DNA of 64,000 nucleotides from an uncultured Roseivirga sp. (GCA_947493005.1 CANLOY010000001.1:186001-250000), one strand, 5' to 3'; shown: positions 37,127 to 47,565, numbered from the stretch's first letter. Program-made: numbers and translations. Notes: generated from the letters alone by a model not told the origin.

Positions 37127-38782
37127 ATGCTCAGATCAATAAATCCTATCGAAACAAACAGCTGGCAAAAACTCCTTTCTCATTATGAAAGCATGAAAGA
37201 TGTTCAAATGAAGGACCTCTTTGAAAAAGATTCCGGTAGGTTCGATACATTCTCTATACAGCTCGATGATATGTTGGTGGACTTCTCGAAGAACATCATT
37301 TCGGAAGAAACACTTCAATTGCTTCAATCATTGGCTAAGGAATGTAATCTATCAGAAGCCATTGAACAGATGTTTGATGGAAGTGAAATTAATGCAACCG
37401 AAGGAAGAGCAGTTTTACATACAGCTTTGAGAAATAAGTCCGACAAACCGGTTTTAGTAGATGGGCAAGATGTAATGCCCCAGGTAAATGCTGCATTGAC
37501 TAAAATGAAAGCCTTTGCCGATCGTATCACTAATAAAGAATGGCTTGGCTATACAAAAAAAACCATCAAAAATATTGTCAACATTGGTATTGGTGGATCA
37601 GACCTGGGACCAGTAATGGTGACTGAAGCATTAAAGCCTTATGCAATACATGATGTAACACCTTATTTCGTATCAAACGTAGATGGTACCCATGTTTCCG
37701 AGGTTTTAAAAAATCTGAATCATGAAGAAACACTTTTCATGATAGCTTCAAAAACATTTACCACTCAGGAAACTATGACCAATGCTAATTCTGCAAAGTC
37801 CTGGTTTTTATCTAAAGGAGCCAAACAAGAAGATGTTGCAAAGCACTTTGTTGCTTTGTCCACAAACACTGAAGCAGTATCTGAATTCGGAATTAATACA
37901 GAAAACATGTTTGAGTTCTGGGACTGGGTTGGAGGACGGTACTCATTATGGTCTTCAATAGGCCTGTCAATTGCCTGTACTATTGGTTTTGACAACTTCG
38001 ATGAGTTTCTTGAAGGAGCACATGAAATGGATCTTCATTTTAGAAACACCCCTTTTGAAAACAACATTCCCGTAACTCTCGCGCTAATTGGAATATGGTA
38101 TGGCAACTTCTTCGGATCTGAATCCGAAGCAATCCTTCCTTATGATCAATATCTCCATCGGTTTGCCGCCTACTTTCAGCAAGGGAATATGGAAAGTAAC
38201 GGAAAGTATATAGATCGTAGCGGGGAAAAGGTTAGCTATCAGACTGGGCCTATTGTTTGGGGAGAACCTGGCACCAATGGACAACATGCGTTTTACCAGT
38301 TGATTCATCAAGGAACTAAGTTAATTCCATGTGATTTTATTGCCCCAGCTAATAGCCACAATGAATTAGCCGATCATCATGATAAACTGCTTTCAAACTT
38401 CTTTGCTCAAACAGAGGCCTTAATGATGGGCAAATCCAAACAACAAGTTATTGACGAATTATCTGCTCAAGGAAAAAGTCAACAAGAAATAATCAATTTA
38501 ACACCCTATAGAGTTTTTGAGGGGAATAAACCAACCAACAGTATTTTGTTCAAGAAACTGTCTCCAAAAGTACTAGGGAGTTTGATCGCCATGTATGAAC
38601 ATAAGATATTTGTGCAAGGGGTTATCTGGAACATTTATAGTTTCGATCAGTGGGGTGTTGAATTAGGCAAGGCTTTGGCTAAGCAAATTCTACCTGAACT
38701 ATCAAAAAATAATGAGATTTCAAGCCACGATAGTTCTACCAATGGCTTGATTAATACCTATAAAAAAATGAGAGCTATATGA
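37127..38782 (+). CDS. pgi: Glucose-6-phosphate isomerase
   Basis: A 551-residue full-length PGI, interconverting glucose-6-phosphate and fructose-6-phosphate in the cytoplasm. Seen are [42 protein letters not shown] and the signature [21 protein letters not shown] in part, with the catalytic Glu and His. The end overlaps the manA start as ATGA, so hexose-phosphate isomerases are coupled here. No strong promoter match was found in the 75-bp gap to divergent yraN. Confidence 0.97.
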   Translation: MLRSINPIETNSWQKLLSHYESMKDVQMKDLFEKDSGRFDTFSIQLDDMLVDFSKNIISEETLQLLQSLAKECNLSEAIEQMFDGSEINATEGRAVLHTALRNKSDKPVLVDGQDVMPQVNAALTKMKAFADRITNKEWLGYTKKTIKNIVNIGIGGSDLGPVMVTEALKPYAIHDVTPYFVSNVDGTHVSEVLKNLNHEETLFMIASKTFTTQETMTNANSAKSWFLSKGAKQEDVAKHFVALSTNTEAVSEFGINTENMFEFWDWVGGRYSLWSSIGLSIACTIGFDNFDEFLEGAHEMDLHFRNTPFENNIPVTLALIGIWYGNFFGSESEAILPYDQYLHRFAAYFQQGNMESNGKYIDRSGEKVSYQTGPIVWGEPGTNGQHAFYQLIHQGTKLIPCDFIAPANSHNELADHHDKLLSNFFAQTEALMMGKSKQQVIDELSAQGKSQQEIINLTPYRVFEGNKPTNSILFKKLSPKVLGSLIAMYEHKIFVQGVIWNIYSFDQWGVELGKALAKQILPELSKNNEISSHDSSTNGLINTYKKMRAI

Positions 38783-39768
38783 GTAAAAATATACCGCTAT
38801 ATCCACTCAAGTTTGATACAATCTTCAAGGAAAAAATATGGGGAGGAACAAAAATCAAGGAGCTTTTAAAAAAGGATTTTTCTCCGCTTAAAAACTGTGG
38901 AGAAACCTGGGAGATTTCCGGAGTGAAGAATAACATGACGCCAGTGGCTGAAGGTGGTTTGAAAGGGTGGACACTTCCTGAACTAATTGAAGAGTACAAG
39001 GAGGAACTAGTCGGTTCAAAGGTTTATGAACAATTTGGTAATGAATTTCCTCTTCTAGTTAAGTTCATTGACGCAGCAGATGATTTATCAATACAAGTAC
39101 ATCCAGATGATAAATTGGCGAAATCAAGACACAACTCACTGGGAAAAAGTGAGATGTGGTATATTCTTCAAGTAGATAGAAATTCCAAACTAATTAGTGG
39201 TTTCTCAAGAAATACCTCGAAAAAAGAATATGTAGAATATTTGAAAAGCGGAAAACTCACTGAGTTACTTAATATAGAGTCAGTTGAAAGTGGCGACTGT
39301 TTTTATCTCCCGGCAGGAAGAGTTCATACAATAGGCAAAGGACTATTACTAGCTGAAATACAGCAATCTTCAGATGTCACCTATAGGATTTATGATTTTG
39401 ACAGAGTAAATGATGAAGGGAATAAAAGAGAATTGCATACAGAAGAAGCCCTCGAAGCATTGGATTTCAAAGCTCACTCAGAATATAAAACCAGATACAA
39501 ACAATCCATAAATGAGGTAGTACCTCTAGTCAAATCGCAATACTTTCAAACCAACCTTTTAGACTTCACAACTGGCATTATCCGAGAGCATTATGACAAC
39601 GATTCCTTTGTCATCTACACATGCCTTGAAGGAGAGGCCGAAATCAGCGCACAGGGGCATAGTACAAAAATATGTATAGGAAATGCAGTATTGGTACCAC
39701 AAAAGTTCCCCGAAGTGCACATTCACTCCAAATCAGGTTTCAAAATGTTGGAAACTTTCATGCCTTAG
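38779..39768 (+). CDS. manA: Mannose-6-phosphate isomerase, class I
   Basis: A 329-residue cupin-type mannose-6-phosphate isomerase of the short bacterial kind. [13 protein letters not shown] and GETWEISG are at the N terminus, [10 protein letters not shown] carries zinc ligands, and [39 protein letters not shown] in parts forms the active site. It connects mannose and fructose-6-phosphate and supplies GDP-sugar precursors. It overlaps pgi by 4 bp. Confidence 0.95.
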   Translation: MSKNIPLYPLKFDTIFKEKIWGGTKIKELLKKDFSPLKNCGETWEISGVKNNMTPVAEGGLKGWTLPELIEEYKEELVGSKVYEQFGNEFPLLVKFIDAADDLSIQVHPDDKLAKSRHNSLGKSEMWYILQVDRNSKLISGFSRNTSKKEYVEYLKSGKLTELLNIESVESGDCFYLPAGRVHTIGKGLLLAEIQQSSDVTYRIYDFDRVNDEGNKRELHTEEALEALDFKAHSEYKTRYKQSINEVVPLVKSQYFQTNLLDFTTGIIREHYDNDSFVIYTCLEGEAEISAQGHSTKICIGNAVLVPQKFPEVHIHSKSGFKMLETFMP

Positions 39769-39782
39769 TATATTTTTGGAAT

Positions 39783-39971
39783 ATGGCTGGAAAGAAGAAT
39801 ATGAAGAGCTTCTCGGCCACGTTCTTAAATACTAAAGACAACAGCGTGGTCAAGAAAGAGTTTCTGGCGCGTAATCACACTTCTGCCCTACGAAAAGCAA
39901 ACCGACAGATAACGAAATACGTTCGTGTATTGTCAGTGCAAGCTGTAGGAGAACAGGAGAATCTGGCCTAA
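39783..39971 (+). CDS. Small basic conserved protein
   Basis: I do not recognise a function. The ATG at 39783 lies 14 bp after manA and gives 62 residues, strongly basic (MAGKKNMKSFSATFLNTKD, REFLA-like KKEFLARNHTSALRKANRQITKYVRVLSVQ). The frame is open further upstream inside manA, but this start fits the end of manA and the composition better. A nucleic-acid-binding or ribosome-associated role is possible from its charge only. Confidence 0.6.
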   Translation: MAGKKNMKSFSATFLNTKDNSVVKKEFLARNHTSALRKANRQITKYVRVLSVQAVGEQENLA

Positions 39972-40006
39972 CTTAGCGTGTGTATGTGGCCGTGAGCGCG
40001 TAAGAC

Positions 40007-40741
40007 ATGAGAATTCATATTAATAAGACAGTTAAAGTAATAAACCTAGGTACTGATGATTACAAGCGTGTGTGGGATTATCAGGAATCTATCTTCAAAA
40101 AAACGGTTGATCAGAAGATCTTTAACCGAAATACTAAGTACCCTGAAGAAAGAGTAGTTACTGATAACTTTCTTATTCTGTGTGAACACCCTCATGTGTA
40201 TACTCTTGGGAAAAGTGGATCTATGGAAAACCTACTCCTTGATGAACAAGGATTAGAAGATCGCTATGCTCAATTTTACAGGATTAATAGAGGCGGTGAT
40301 ATTACTTATCACGGTCCAGGGCAGCTTGTTGCCTATCCAATCTTAGATTTGGAACACTTTTTTACAGATATCCATAAGTATTTGAGGTATCTGGAAGAAG
40401 CTGTTATACTCACTTTAGCAGATTTCGGAATCAGTGCTGGTCGTATCGATGGGCTTACCGGAGTATGGCTGGATTTTGAACAAGGCGACAAACAGCCTAG
40501 AAAAATCTGCGCTATGGGAGTAAAAACAAGCAGGTGGGTCACAATGCATGGCTTGGCGCTAAATGTAAATACTAACCTCTCCTATTTTAACAACATCGTT
40601 CCTTGTGGTATAGACGACAAAGCAGTCACTTCAATGAACAAAGAGCTCGGATATGACGTAGAAATGTCAGAAGTTCAAAAAAAGCTAGTTGGACATATCG
40701 CTGAATTGTTTGATATGGAAATCGAGGAAGATGAAACCTAA
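40007..40741 (+). CDS. lipB: Octanoyl-[acyl-carrier-protein]:protein octanoyltransferase
   Basis: A 244-residue LipB, which transfers octanoyl from ACP to lipoyl domains as the first step of lipoate synthesis. It has EHPHVYTLGKSG, RGGDITYHGPGQLVAYPI, AMGVKTSRWVTMHGLALNV with the conserved Lys, and FNNIVPCGI with the catalytic Cys. Its end overlaps the next gene by 11 bp. Confidence 0.95.
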   Translation: MRIHINKTVKVINLGTDDYKRVWDYQESIFKKTVDQKIFNRNTKYPEERVVTDNFLILCEHPHVYTLGKSGSMENLLLDEQGLEDRYAQFYRINRGGDITYHGPGQLVAYPILDLEHFFTDIHKYLRYLEEAVILTLADFGISAGRIDGLTGVWLDFEQGDKQPRKICAMGVKTSRWVTMHGLALNVNTNLSYFNNIVPCGIDDKAVTSMNKELGYDVEMSEVQKKLVGHIAELFDMEIEEDET

Positions 40742-41849
40742 GCGACTATACACATATCTTACACCATTCTTAATATTACTAGTCTTACTAAGTTTTCTAG
40801 GGCTTAGAAACAATAATTCCTCAAGCAATTCCATAAAAATCAGTTTGACAGATAAGCATAGAGGCGTATGCTGGGTTGGCGGCCCAAACGTTGTCGACTC
40901 AAGCATGATGAAAGCCCTTGCTGCGAAACATGTCAACTGGATTTCTCAGACTCCTTTTGGGTGGCAAAGGGGCCATGACAATCCGAAAATAGGCACCAAT
41001 ATTGGAAATGCTCATGTCTGGTGGGGTGAAAGTGATGAAGGTTTGAGCGTAACTACCAGGCTTGCCAAAGCACAAGGAATAAACACCATCTTAAAGCCAC
41101 ATCTTTGGTTGAGTAGCAAAGAAGGCAAATGGAGAGGAGATATCTCTATGAGCACCGAAGATGATTGGCAAAAATGGTTCTCTGATTATACAGAGTTCAT
41201 TTTACACTATGCCAGGCTTGCTGAAAAAGAAAAAATGGAAATGCTATGCATTGGCACAGAACTTCACAAGACATGCGTTGAAAGAGAGCAAGACTGGAGA
41301 GCACTGATAAAAAAAATCCGAAAAGTATATTCAGGAGAATTGACCTATGCTGCCAACTTCTCTAACGAATTTGAAGATATCACTTTTTGGGATGACTTAG
41401 ATTACATTGGAGTTCAGGCCTACTTCCCGCTGACTGACAAAGAAAACCCCAGTTTAGAAGAAGTCAGGAAAGGGTGGCAGCCTCACCTCAAAAAACTTGA
41501 GGCATTTTCAAAAGAGTATAATAAGCCCATTTTGTTTACCGAAGCAGGTTATAAAAGCACCAAAGATTCAGGAATAGAACCTTGGGCATGGCCCCAACGC
41601 CTGAGCAAAGAAGAAAGGCAAAAGCTTTTTTCGGAGAAAGCACAATCAACACTCTATGAAGCTATGTTCAGGGAAGTTTTTGACCAGCCTTTCATAGCAG
41701 GAATACACATATGGAAATGGTTCCCTTCGCATCAATCTTCTAGCCAGAGCACATCATCAAAAAGTATGAATTACCATATAGGTTTTACTCCTCAAGGTAA
41801 AGCAGCCGAAAAGGTAATGATAGATTGGTTTTCTAAATTGAGTAAGTAA
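40731..41849 (+). CDS. GH113-like glycoside hydrolase, membrane anchored
   Basis: The ATG at 40731 gives a 372-residue protein with an N-terminal membrane anchor or signal (YLTPFLILLVLLSFLGL). The TIM barrel shows RGVCWVGGP, TPFGWQRGHDNP, TILKPHLWLSS, LCIGTELHKT with the acid/base Glu (about 183) and ILFTEAGYKS with the nucleophile Glu, a pattern of the GH113 beta-mannanase-like group. Members in Bacteroidota genomes often lie outside polysaccharide loci and are uncharacterised. The substrate is therefore uncertain. Confidence 0.75.
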   Translation: MKPKRLYTYLTPFLILLVLLSFLGLRNNNSSSNSIKISLTDKHRGVCWVGGPNVVDSSMMKALAAKHVNWISQTPFGWQRGHDNPKIGTNIGNAHVWWGESDEGLSVTTRLAKAQGINTILKPHLWLSSKEGKWRGDISMSTEDDWQKWFSDYTEFILHYARLAEKEKMEMLCIGTELHKTCVEREQDWRALIKKIRKVYSGELTYAANFSNEFEDITFWDDLDYIGVQAYFPLTDKENPSLEEVRKGWQPHLKKLEAFSKEYNKPILFTEAGYKSTKDSGIEPWAWPQRLSKEERQKLFSEKAQSTLYEAMFREVFDQPFIAGIHIWKWFPSHQSSSQSTSSKSMNYHIGFTPQGKAAEKVMIDWFSKLSK

Positions 41850-41877
41850 GACTCAGTTCTATTTTTAATTTTGCATT

Positions 41878-42276
41878 ATGAAGAAGGACATTGAAATGCC
41901 TGAAGTAACAGGTGTTAAATTGTGCATTGGAAAAAGCACCAACAATAATGGAGAAAGTGAATGGCATGTCTATCTTATTAATAAAAATCACATAGAGCTC
42001 ACCAATGTGATGATTGTCTCCAAAGGATATGAGAACAAATCGCCCGATGCGCGAAAAACCTCCACCCTAAGGCATATGATCGAAAAAGTTGATGAACAAA
42101 GCATGGCAAAAATCGAGTCCATCAGCCCCGAAGTATTCTCCTTTTATAACGAGTTTTGGGTTAGCTACTACATTTTGAACCAATTGTTCGATAAGAAATT
42201 CGTGGTGGAACCCTTTCAGGAGTTTGATTTAGAAAAAATTGAAGAACTAGACCTTAAAGGAAGGCTCGCCATTTGA
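41878..42276 (+). CDS. Conserved protein of unknown function
   Basis: I do not recognise the family. The 132-residue protein has no signal peptide or membrane segment. The N-terminal half looks beta-rich (GVKLCIGKSTNNNGESEWHV in part, YLINKNHIELTNVMIVSKGYE) and the C-terminal half alpha-helical (SPEVFSFYNEFWVSYYILNQLFDKKF in parts). It is 28 bp after the GH113-like gene and 38 bp before the exonuclease gene, possibly co-transcribed with them. Confidence 0.65.
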   Translation: MKKDIEMPEVTGVKLCIGKSTNNNGESEWHVYLINKNHIELTNVMIVSKGYENKSPDARKTSTLRHMIEKVDEQSMAKIESISPEVFSFYNEFWVSYYILNQLFDKKFVVEPFQEFDLEKIEELDLKGRLAI

Positions 42277-42286
42277 CTTCGTGCAA

Positions 42287-42309
42287 TTGTTCATATAAAT
42301 TGTGAACAA
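42287..42309 (+). promoter_or_regulatory. Palindrome before the exonuclease gene
   Basis: TTGTTCA (42287-42293) and TGAACAA (42303-42309) form a perfect 7-bp inverted repeat with a 9-base spacer. It ends 5 bp before the ATG at 42315, so it could be an operator or a hairpin over the ribosome site. Confidence 0.35.
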
Positions 42310-42314
42310 CACAC

Positions 42315-43028
42315 ATGAAAGACTTACACGATATCCTGTTTCTCGACATAGAAACTGTAGCTGCTCAATCAAGTTTTGAGAAACTAACACCAAGATTCCA
42401 GTCACTTTGGAAAAAGAAATCACAGTTCTTCAAAGAAGCAGAGTTCCAAACACCCGAAGAGTTATATGATAAAGCCGGTATTTATGCGGAGTTTGGGAAA
42501 ATAGTGACTATCGCTGTAGGTTATTTTGTTTCAAATGAAAATGACACTCTTCAACTACGTGTAAAGGCATTTAGCAGCCACGATGAAAAGCTATTACTAC
42601 AAGAGTTTAGGGAGTTAATTAGTAAACATTTTAACTCAAAGAAATTAAGGCTATGTGCCCATAATGGTAAAGAATTTGATTTCCCTTACATAGGTAGGCG
42701 AATGCTGATCAACGAAGTTACCATACCAGATGCCTTAAACTTAAGTGGTAAAAAGCCATGGGAAGTTCCTCATATAGACACAATGGAACTCTGGAAATTC
42801 GGTGATTATAAACACTTCACATCTCTTGACCTTCTTGCAGGGCTCTTTGGCATTGAAAGTAGCAAAGACGATATTGATGGCAGTCAAGTAAATGAAGTTT
42901 ACTATAAAGAAGGTGATCTAAATAGAATAACAGAGTATTGTAAAAGAGATGTAATGGTTTTAGCCCAGGTCTTTTTAAGGCTTAACCAAATGCCAATGCT
43001 GGAAAAAGAGCATATTACCATACTTTAA
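42315..43028 (+). CDS. Predicted PolB-like 3'-5' exonuclease
   Basis: A 237-residue DnaQ-fold exonuclease of the PolB-associated type. FLDIETVAA (about 10) carries the first Asp and Glu, CAHNGKEFDFPYIGRRML (about 115) the second Asp, and EYCKRDVMVLAQVF (about 205) the last catalytic Asp. No polymerase domain is attached. It probably takes part in DNA or RNA processing in the cytoplasm. A palindrome lies just before the start. Confidence 0.85.
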   Translation: MKDLHDILFLDIETVAAQSSFEKLTPRFQSLWKKKSQFFKEAEFQTPEELYDKAGIYAEFGKIVTIAVGYFVSNENDTLQLRVKAFSSHDEKLLLQEFRELISKHFNSKKLRLCAHNGKEFDFPYIGRRMLINEVTIPDALNLSGKKPWEVPHIDTMELWKFGDYKHFTSLDLLAGLFGIESSKDDIDGSQVNEVYYKEGDLNRITEYCKRDVMVLAQVFLRLNQMPMLEKEHITIL

Positions 43029-43094
43029 AGTATGTAGTCCATAGAGGTGATACTCAATTTTCTTTCTACTTTTATCACAAATCATACCTCTTTA

Positions 43095-45263
43095 ATGTCC
43101 CGAAAGCGAAAGTCCAAGTCAAAACCTAAATCAAGAGAATCTAAGGGCAGTATTAAAAAAATCGAACCCCTGATTATTCAGTTTCTTTCCCAGAATGCTG
43201 GAAGAGGTTATCAGGTTAAACAAATATTGAAGTCTCTCGGAGTCAGAGATGCTAAATCAAAAAAGATTGTAACAGACGCAATTTTTAGGTTAGAAGACTC
43301 AGGGGTAATAAAAAAATTAAGAAACGGATCTTACTGTATAGAACTAGACTTAAGAACACTAACAGGAACAGTCGACAGTGTTAATGCAAGGTTTGCATAT
43401 ATCATTCTTGATGGAACTGAAGAAGTTGAAGATATATGGGTTTCTGCCAAAGACTTATTAGGTGCCTTGGACGATGACAAAGTGAAGGTTGTATTAAAAC
43501 CTGGTAAACACGGCAAACGTCCTGAAGGAAAAGTAGTTGAAATTCTTGAACGAAATCGTGAAGAGTTCGTAGGACGGCTGGAAATGTCAACCCGATATGG
43601 GTTTGTAGTTCCTGACTTCAAAAAGATGTTCCACGACATCTACGTACATCTTTCAGATTTAAAAGGAGCTAAACACAATGATAAAGTCATTGTTAAGATC
43701 ACACAATGGCCTGAAAGAGATAAAAAACCAGAAGGAGTAATTACGAGAGTCCTTGGGAAAGCAGGAGAACACAATGCTGAAATTCATTCTATTATTGCAG
43801 AATTCGGCTTGCCTTTAGAGTTTCCAGAAGGTATCGAAGAGCATGCGGAGAAGATTTCCGATAAGATTACATCTCAGGAAATGTCCAAGAGAAAGGACTT
43901 TCGAAATATTACCACGTTCACAATTGACCCCTTCGATGCAAAAGACTTTGATGACGCCCTTTCAATAAAACCACTCTCCAATGGAAATACAGAGGTTGGG
44001 GTTCACATTGCAGATGTAACCCATTATGTAGCGCTTGACACCCCACTAGAAAAAGAAGCCGTCAATAGGGCTACTTCAGTCTATTTAGTAGACCGAACTA
44101 TCCCAATGCTACCCGAGAGGCTTTCAAACGGCTTGTGTTCATTAAGGCCTGAAGAAGAAAAATTGACTTTCTCAGCTGTATTCGAATTAGACCCTAATGG
44201 AGATATTCAGAAAGAATGGTTCGGCAGAACTATCATTTTTTCCGATAGGCGCTTCACTTATGAAGAAGCTCAGGAAAGACTCGAAAACCAAAAAGGAGAT
44301 TTCTCCGAAGAAATCACAGCACTTGATATACTAGCTAAGAAGCTTAGAAAAAAACGCTTTAACCATGGAGCTGTCAACTTCGAAACTGTTGAAGTTAAGT
44401 TCAGGCTAGACGAAAAAGGAATTCCACTTGGTGTTGTTCCGAAGGAAAGAAAAGATGCTCACATGCTTATTGAAGAGTTTATGCTACTGGCCAATAAACG
44501 TGTAGCTGAGTTCATATACAATAAAGCTAAAGAAGCTACTCCATTAACTTTTGTTTACCGGACACATGATAATCCTGATCCCGAGAAACTGGACACATTT
44601 TCGAATTTTGCCAGAAGATTTGGCCACCAACTGGATTTCGAGAAAAGAGGTGTTTCAAAGTCTCTCAACGGGTTGATAGAGAACATTGAAGGAAAGCCTG
44701 AACAAAATGTCTTACAACAATTAGCCATCCGCACCATGGCAAAAGCAAGATATACCACGGATACAAAGGGGCATTTTGGATTAGCCTTTCCACACTATAC
44801 TCACTTCACTTCCCCGATTAGGAGATATCCTGATATGATGGTTCACAGGTTACTCCAGCACTATTTGGACAAAGGAAAATCCGTAGACAAAGAGGAATAT
44901 GAGGAACTTTGTAATCATTCATCTGAAAGAGAGAAAAGAGCCGCAGATGCTGAAAGAGCATCTATAAAGTATAAGCAAGTGCAGTTTATGTCTCTTGTTG
45001 AAAACAAAGACTTTGCTGGTATAGTTAGTGGTGTTACTGAATGGGGTATTTATGTTGAAATCACGGAAACCAAGTGCGAGGGTATGGTAAGAATCTCTGA
45101 TATGGATGATGATTTCTATGAATTTGATGAACAAAACTACCGTGTGATTGGTAGAAGAAATAAAAGAATGATTAGCCTTGGCGATGCAGTAACTGTTAAT
45201 GTAAAAGCAACCGATATCGACAGACGAACCATCGACCTAATTTTTTCAGAAAATGACCAGTGA
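43095..45263 (+). CDS. rnr: Ribonuclease R
   Basis: The start at 43095 (MSRKRKSKSK) gives 722 residues with a basic N terminus; an earlier in-frame ATG would add a hydrophobic stretch not typical of the family. Domains in order are a winged-helix region, two cold-shock/OB domains (about 85-230), the RNB catalytic domain with DPFDAKDFDDALSI (about 277) and FTSPIRRYPDMMVHRLL, and a C-terminal S1 domain (GIVSGVTEWGIYVEI). It degrades structured RNA 3' to 5'. It overlaps the next gene by 11 bp. Confidence 0.95.
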   Translation: MSRKRKSKSKPKSRESKGSIKKIEPLIIQFLSQNAGRGYQVKQILKSLGVRDAKSKKIVTDAIFRLEDSGVIKKLRNGSYCIELDLRTLTGTVDSVNARFAYIILDGTEEVEDIWVSAKDLLGALDDDKVKVVLKPGKHGKRPEGKVVEILERNREEFVGRLEMSTRYGFVVPDFKKMFHDIYVHLSDLKGAKHNDKVIVKITQWPERDKKPEGVITRVLGKAGEHNAEIHSIIAEFGLPLEFPEGIEEHAEKISDKITSQEMSKRKDFRNITTFTIDPFDAKDFDDALSIKPLSNGNTEVGVHIADVTHYVALDTPLEKEAVNRATSVYLVDRTIPMLPERLSNGLCSLRPEEEKLTFSAVFELDPNGDIQKEWFGRTIIFSDRRFTYEEAQERLENQKGDFSEEITALDILAKKLRKKRFNHGAVNFETVEVKFRLDEKGIPLGVVPKERKDAHMLIEEFMLLANKRVAEFIYNKAKEATPLTFVYRTHDNPDPEKLDTFSNFARRFGHQLDFEKRGVSKSLNGLIENIEGKPEQNVLQQLAIRTMAKARYTTDTKGHFGLAFPHYTHFTSPIRRYPDMMVHRLLQHYLDKGKSVDKEEYEELCNHSSEREKRAADAERASIKYKQVQFMSLVENKDFAGIVSGVTEWGIYVEITETKCEGMVRISDMDDDFYEFDEQNYRVIGRRNKRMISLGDAVTVNVKATDIDRRTIDLIFSENDQ

Positions 45264-46227
45264 CCTTCAGCAGCTCATCCAGCAAATCAATCATAAGCTT
45301 GAAGAACAGCAATTTGGTGAAGCACCTAAAACACTTTATGATCCAATTGACTATATCATGTCTCTTGGAGGCAAAAGACTAAGACCACTTCTGGTAATAC
45401 TTGCCTATAGACTTTTTAAAGAAGATCATGAGAAAATTCTGGATCAAGCCATTGCAGTAGAAGTATTTCACAATTTCACATTGATGCATGATGACATCAT
45501 GGATCAAGCTCCATTAAGAAGAGGAAAGCCCACAGTACATAAAAAATGGAGTGAGAACGTTGCTATACTTTCAGGAGATGTCATGCTTGTAAAAGCCTAT
45601 GACCTGCTTTTAGGTACAGACACGAACCTTAAACAGGTAATTAAAGATTTCAACACATGCGCTGCTGGTGTATGCGAAGGCCAGCAATTCGACATGAATT
45701 TTGAAGAGCTCCCAACAGTTTCTGAGGCCGAATATATTAACATGATCAGGCTTAAAACAGCCGTATTACTTGGTTTTAGCTTAAAGCTTGGCGCCATGTT
45801 AGCTGGTGCACCAGAAAATGCTTCCAATGCCCTTTATCAGTTTGGAGTTGACATTGGGATTGGATTTCAATTGAAAGATGATCTGTTGGATGTTTATGCT
45901 GACCAGGAGAAATTCGGGAAACAGGTTGGTGGAGATATTATTTCTAACAAAAAAACCTATCTCCTTTTAAAAGCGCTTGAACTTGCAAATACCCAACAAG
46001 CCGAACAGCTGAGATTCTGGATAAACTCTACCTCCTTCAATCCTGAAGAAAAAGTGGAAGTTGTGAAATCTATTTACAATGAACTTGGAATAGAGGAACT
46101 CACTTTGAACAAAATGAATGACTTTTTTGAAAAAGGATTTAACGGCCTGAATAAAATCTCTTTGGATGAAGAAAAGAAAAAGCCATTAATTGAGTTTACA
46201 AATTATCTGATCAATAGAGAAAACTAA
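45253..46227 (+). CDS. Polyprenyl (isoprenyl) diphosphate synthase
   Basis: A 324-residue trans-isoprenyl diphosphate synthase. GGKRLRP is the IPP-binding motif, LMHDDIMDQAPLRRGKPTVH in part carries the first Asp-rich motif (about 77) and FQLKDDLLDVYAD the second (about 206). It condenses IPP units to make geranylgeranyl- or longer chains for quinones, carotenoids or lipid carriers. It overlaps the RNase R end and is followed directly by the rhomboid gene. Confidence 0.93.
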   Translation: MTSDLQQLIQQINHKLEEQQFGEAPKTLYDPIDYIMSLGGKRLRPLLVILAYRLFKEDHEKILDQAIAVEVFHNFTLMHDDIMDQAPLRRGKPTVHKKWSENVAILSGDVMLVKAYDLLLGTDTNLKQVIKDFNTCAAGVCEGQQFDMNFEELPTVSEAEYINMIRLKTAVLLGFSLKLGAMLAGAPENASNALYQFGVDIGIGFQLKDDLLDVYADQEKFGKQVGGDIISNKKTYLLLKALELANTQQAEQLRFWINSTSFNPEEKVEVVKSIYNELGIEELTLNKMNDFFEKGFNGLNKISLDEEKKKPLIEFTNYLINREN

Positions 46228-46833
46228 ATGGAAGTTACTTACGGGCTGATGGTTGCTATTGGACTAATCTCCTATTACTCCTGGCAAAACCCAGATATGC
46301 ATCGCAAACTGATGCTAAACACATATGCTACTTACCATCAAAGGCAATTTGAAAGATTGATTACTTCAGGTTTTGTGCATAATAATGGTATGCATTTGTT
46401 CATGAATTTATTTACACTCTATTTCTTTGGAGGAGCTATTGAGGGAATTTTCAAACTATACTTTGGCAATGCAGGCAATTTCATATATGTATCTCTTTTC
46501 CTAACTGCGGTTGGAATCTCGAGTATACCCACCTTATTCAAACATAAAGACAATCCTAATTATAATTCCCTTGGAGCTTCAGGAGGAGTTTCTGCATTAG
46601 TAATGGCATTCATACTTTTTGACCCATTGCAAGAACTTTGCCTCTATGCAATAGTCTGCCTTCCCGGTTATATTCTTGGAGCACTCTTTATCATGTATTC
46701 TATTGTAATGGGTAAACGCGGAGGAGATAACATCAATCATGATGCACATTTATACGGAGCTATTTACGGAATCCTATTTATAGTACTTCTAAAGCCTTCG
46801 ACAATTCAGGAGTTTATAACTACCATGTTCTGA
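46228..46833 (+). CDS. Rhomboid-family intramembrane serine protease
   Basis: A 201-residue membrane protein with about six helices. HNNGMHLFMNLFTLYFFGG is helix-2-like with conserved His and Asn, LGASGGVSALVMAF (about 115) carries the catalytic Ser in GASGG, and NHDAHLYGAIYGI (about 171) the catalytic His. It should cleave membrane-embedded segments of partner proteins. It begins at the base after the polyprenyl synthase stop. Confidence 0.9.
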   Translation: MEVTYGLMVAIGLISYYSWQNPDMHRKLMLNTYATYHQRQFERLITSGFVHNNGMHLFMNLFTLYFFGGAIEGIFKLYFGNAGNFIYVSLFLTAVGISSIPTLFKHKDNPNYNSLGASGGVSALVMAFILFDPLQELCLYAIVCLPGYILGALFIMYSIVMGKRGGDNINHDAHLYGAIYGILFIVLLKPSTIQEFITTMF

Positions 46834-46893
46834 ACCTGAATCCCCGATAACCCCAACTCTTTAAGGTAAGGCAAATCATTTTCATAAAACAAA

Positions 46894-46919
46894 AAACCCC
46901 GATGTTTCCATCAGGGTTT
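46894..46919 (-). terminator. Terminator between rhomboid gene and rpmA
   Basis: On the minus strand AAACCC-x-GATG, loop GAAA, CATC-x-GGGTTT is followed by six T, an intrinsic terminator for rplU-rpmA. The stem is symmetric enough to act also for the rhomboid side. Confidence 0.8.
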
Positions 46920-46941
46920 CAATACCTATATAATAGAGTGT

Positions 46942-47217
46942 TTAAGCTTCAGCAGCTTCCTCAGCAAAAGGAATTACAGAAACATAAGATCTGTCTTTTC
47001 TTCCTTTTCTAAACTCTACAACACCATTAGACAGTGCAAATAATGTATGGTCTTTTCCCATTCCAACATTCTTACCTGGATGATGCTTAGTTCCTCTTTG
47101 TCTTACAATGATGTTACCAGCAATGGCAGCCTGGCCACCATAAATTTTAACACCTAGTCGTTTACTTTCCGATTCACGACCATTATTCGAACTACCGACT
47201 CCTTTCTTATGTGCCAT
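46942..47217 (-). CDS. rpmA: 50S ribosomal protein L27
   Basis: A 91-residue L27 with the full conserved N terminus [19 protein letters not shown] in part, [23 protein letters not shown] in parts, and [15 protein letters not shown] [14 protein letters not shown]. It lies at the peptidyl-transferase centre of the large subunit. It is 9 bp downstream of rplU in the standard rplU-rpmA operon, with a terminator just after it. Confidence 0.98.
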   Translation of the reverse strand: MAHKKGVGSSNNGRESESKRLGVKIYGGQAAIAGNIIVRQRGTKHHPGKNVGMGKDHTLFALSNGVVEFRKGRKDRSYVSVIPFAEEAAEA

Positions 47218-47226
47218 GGTATTCTC

Positions 47227-47538
47227 TTATTTTGAAATTTTCTCGATTAATACTTTAGTGAATTGCTGGCGGTGGCCATTCTTCACTTTGTAACCTTTTC
47301 TTCTTTTCTTCTTGAAGACGATCACTTTGTCGCCTTTCACATGTCCGATGATCTTACCAGACACCTTAGCACCCTTTACCTTAGGGGCACCAACTTCTAC
47401 TTTACCTTCGTTGTCGAGCAACAATACGTCACCGAACTCTACGGAAGCGCCTTCTTCGCCCTCCATCAATGGAGCATAAACGAATTGGTCTTGCGTTACT
47501 TTGAACTGCTTTCCTGCTATATCTACAATTGCGTACAT
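47227..47538 (-). CDS. rplU: 50S ribosomal protein L21
   Basis: A 103-residue L21. The start MYAIVDIAGKQFKVTQ at 47538 is the conserved family N terminus; an upstream in-frame ATG would add 43 non-conserved residues. KIIGHVKGDKVIVFKKKRRKGYKVKNGHRQ in parts is the characteristic basic C-terminal region. It is the first gene of the rplU-rpmA operon and has a perfect consensus promoter 28 bp upstream. Confidence 0.97.
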   Translation of the reverse strand: MYAIVDIAGKQFKVTQDQFVYAPLMEGEEGASVEFGDVLLLDNEGKVEVGAPKVKGAKVSGKIIGHVKGDKVIVFKKKRRKGYKVKNGHRQQFTKVLIEKISK

Positions 47539-47565
47539 TTTGAATGTTTTTTCAAAAACGGACTG

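Noticed and set aside
41866-41873. TAATTTTG box 4 bp before the conserved unknown gene
   Set aside because: Same reason: no matching upstream box at about 19 bases and too close to the start codon.
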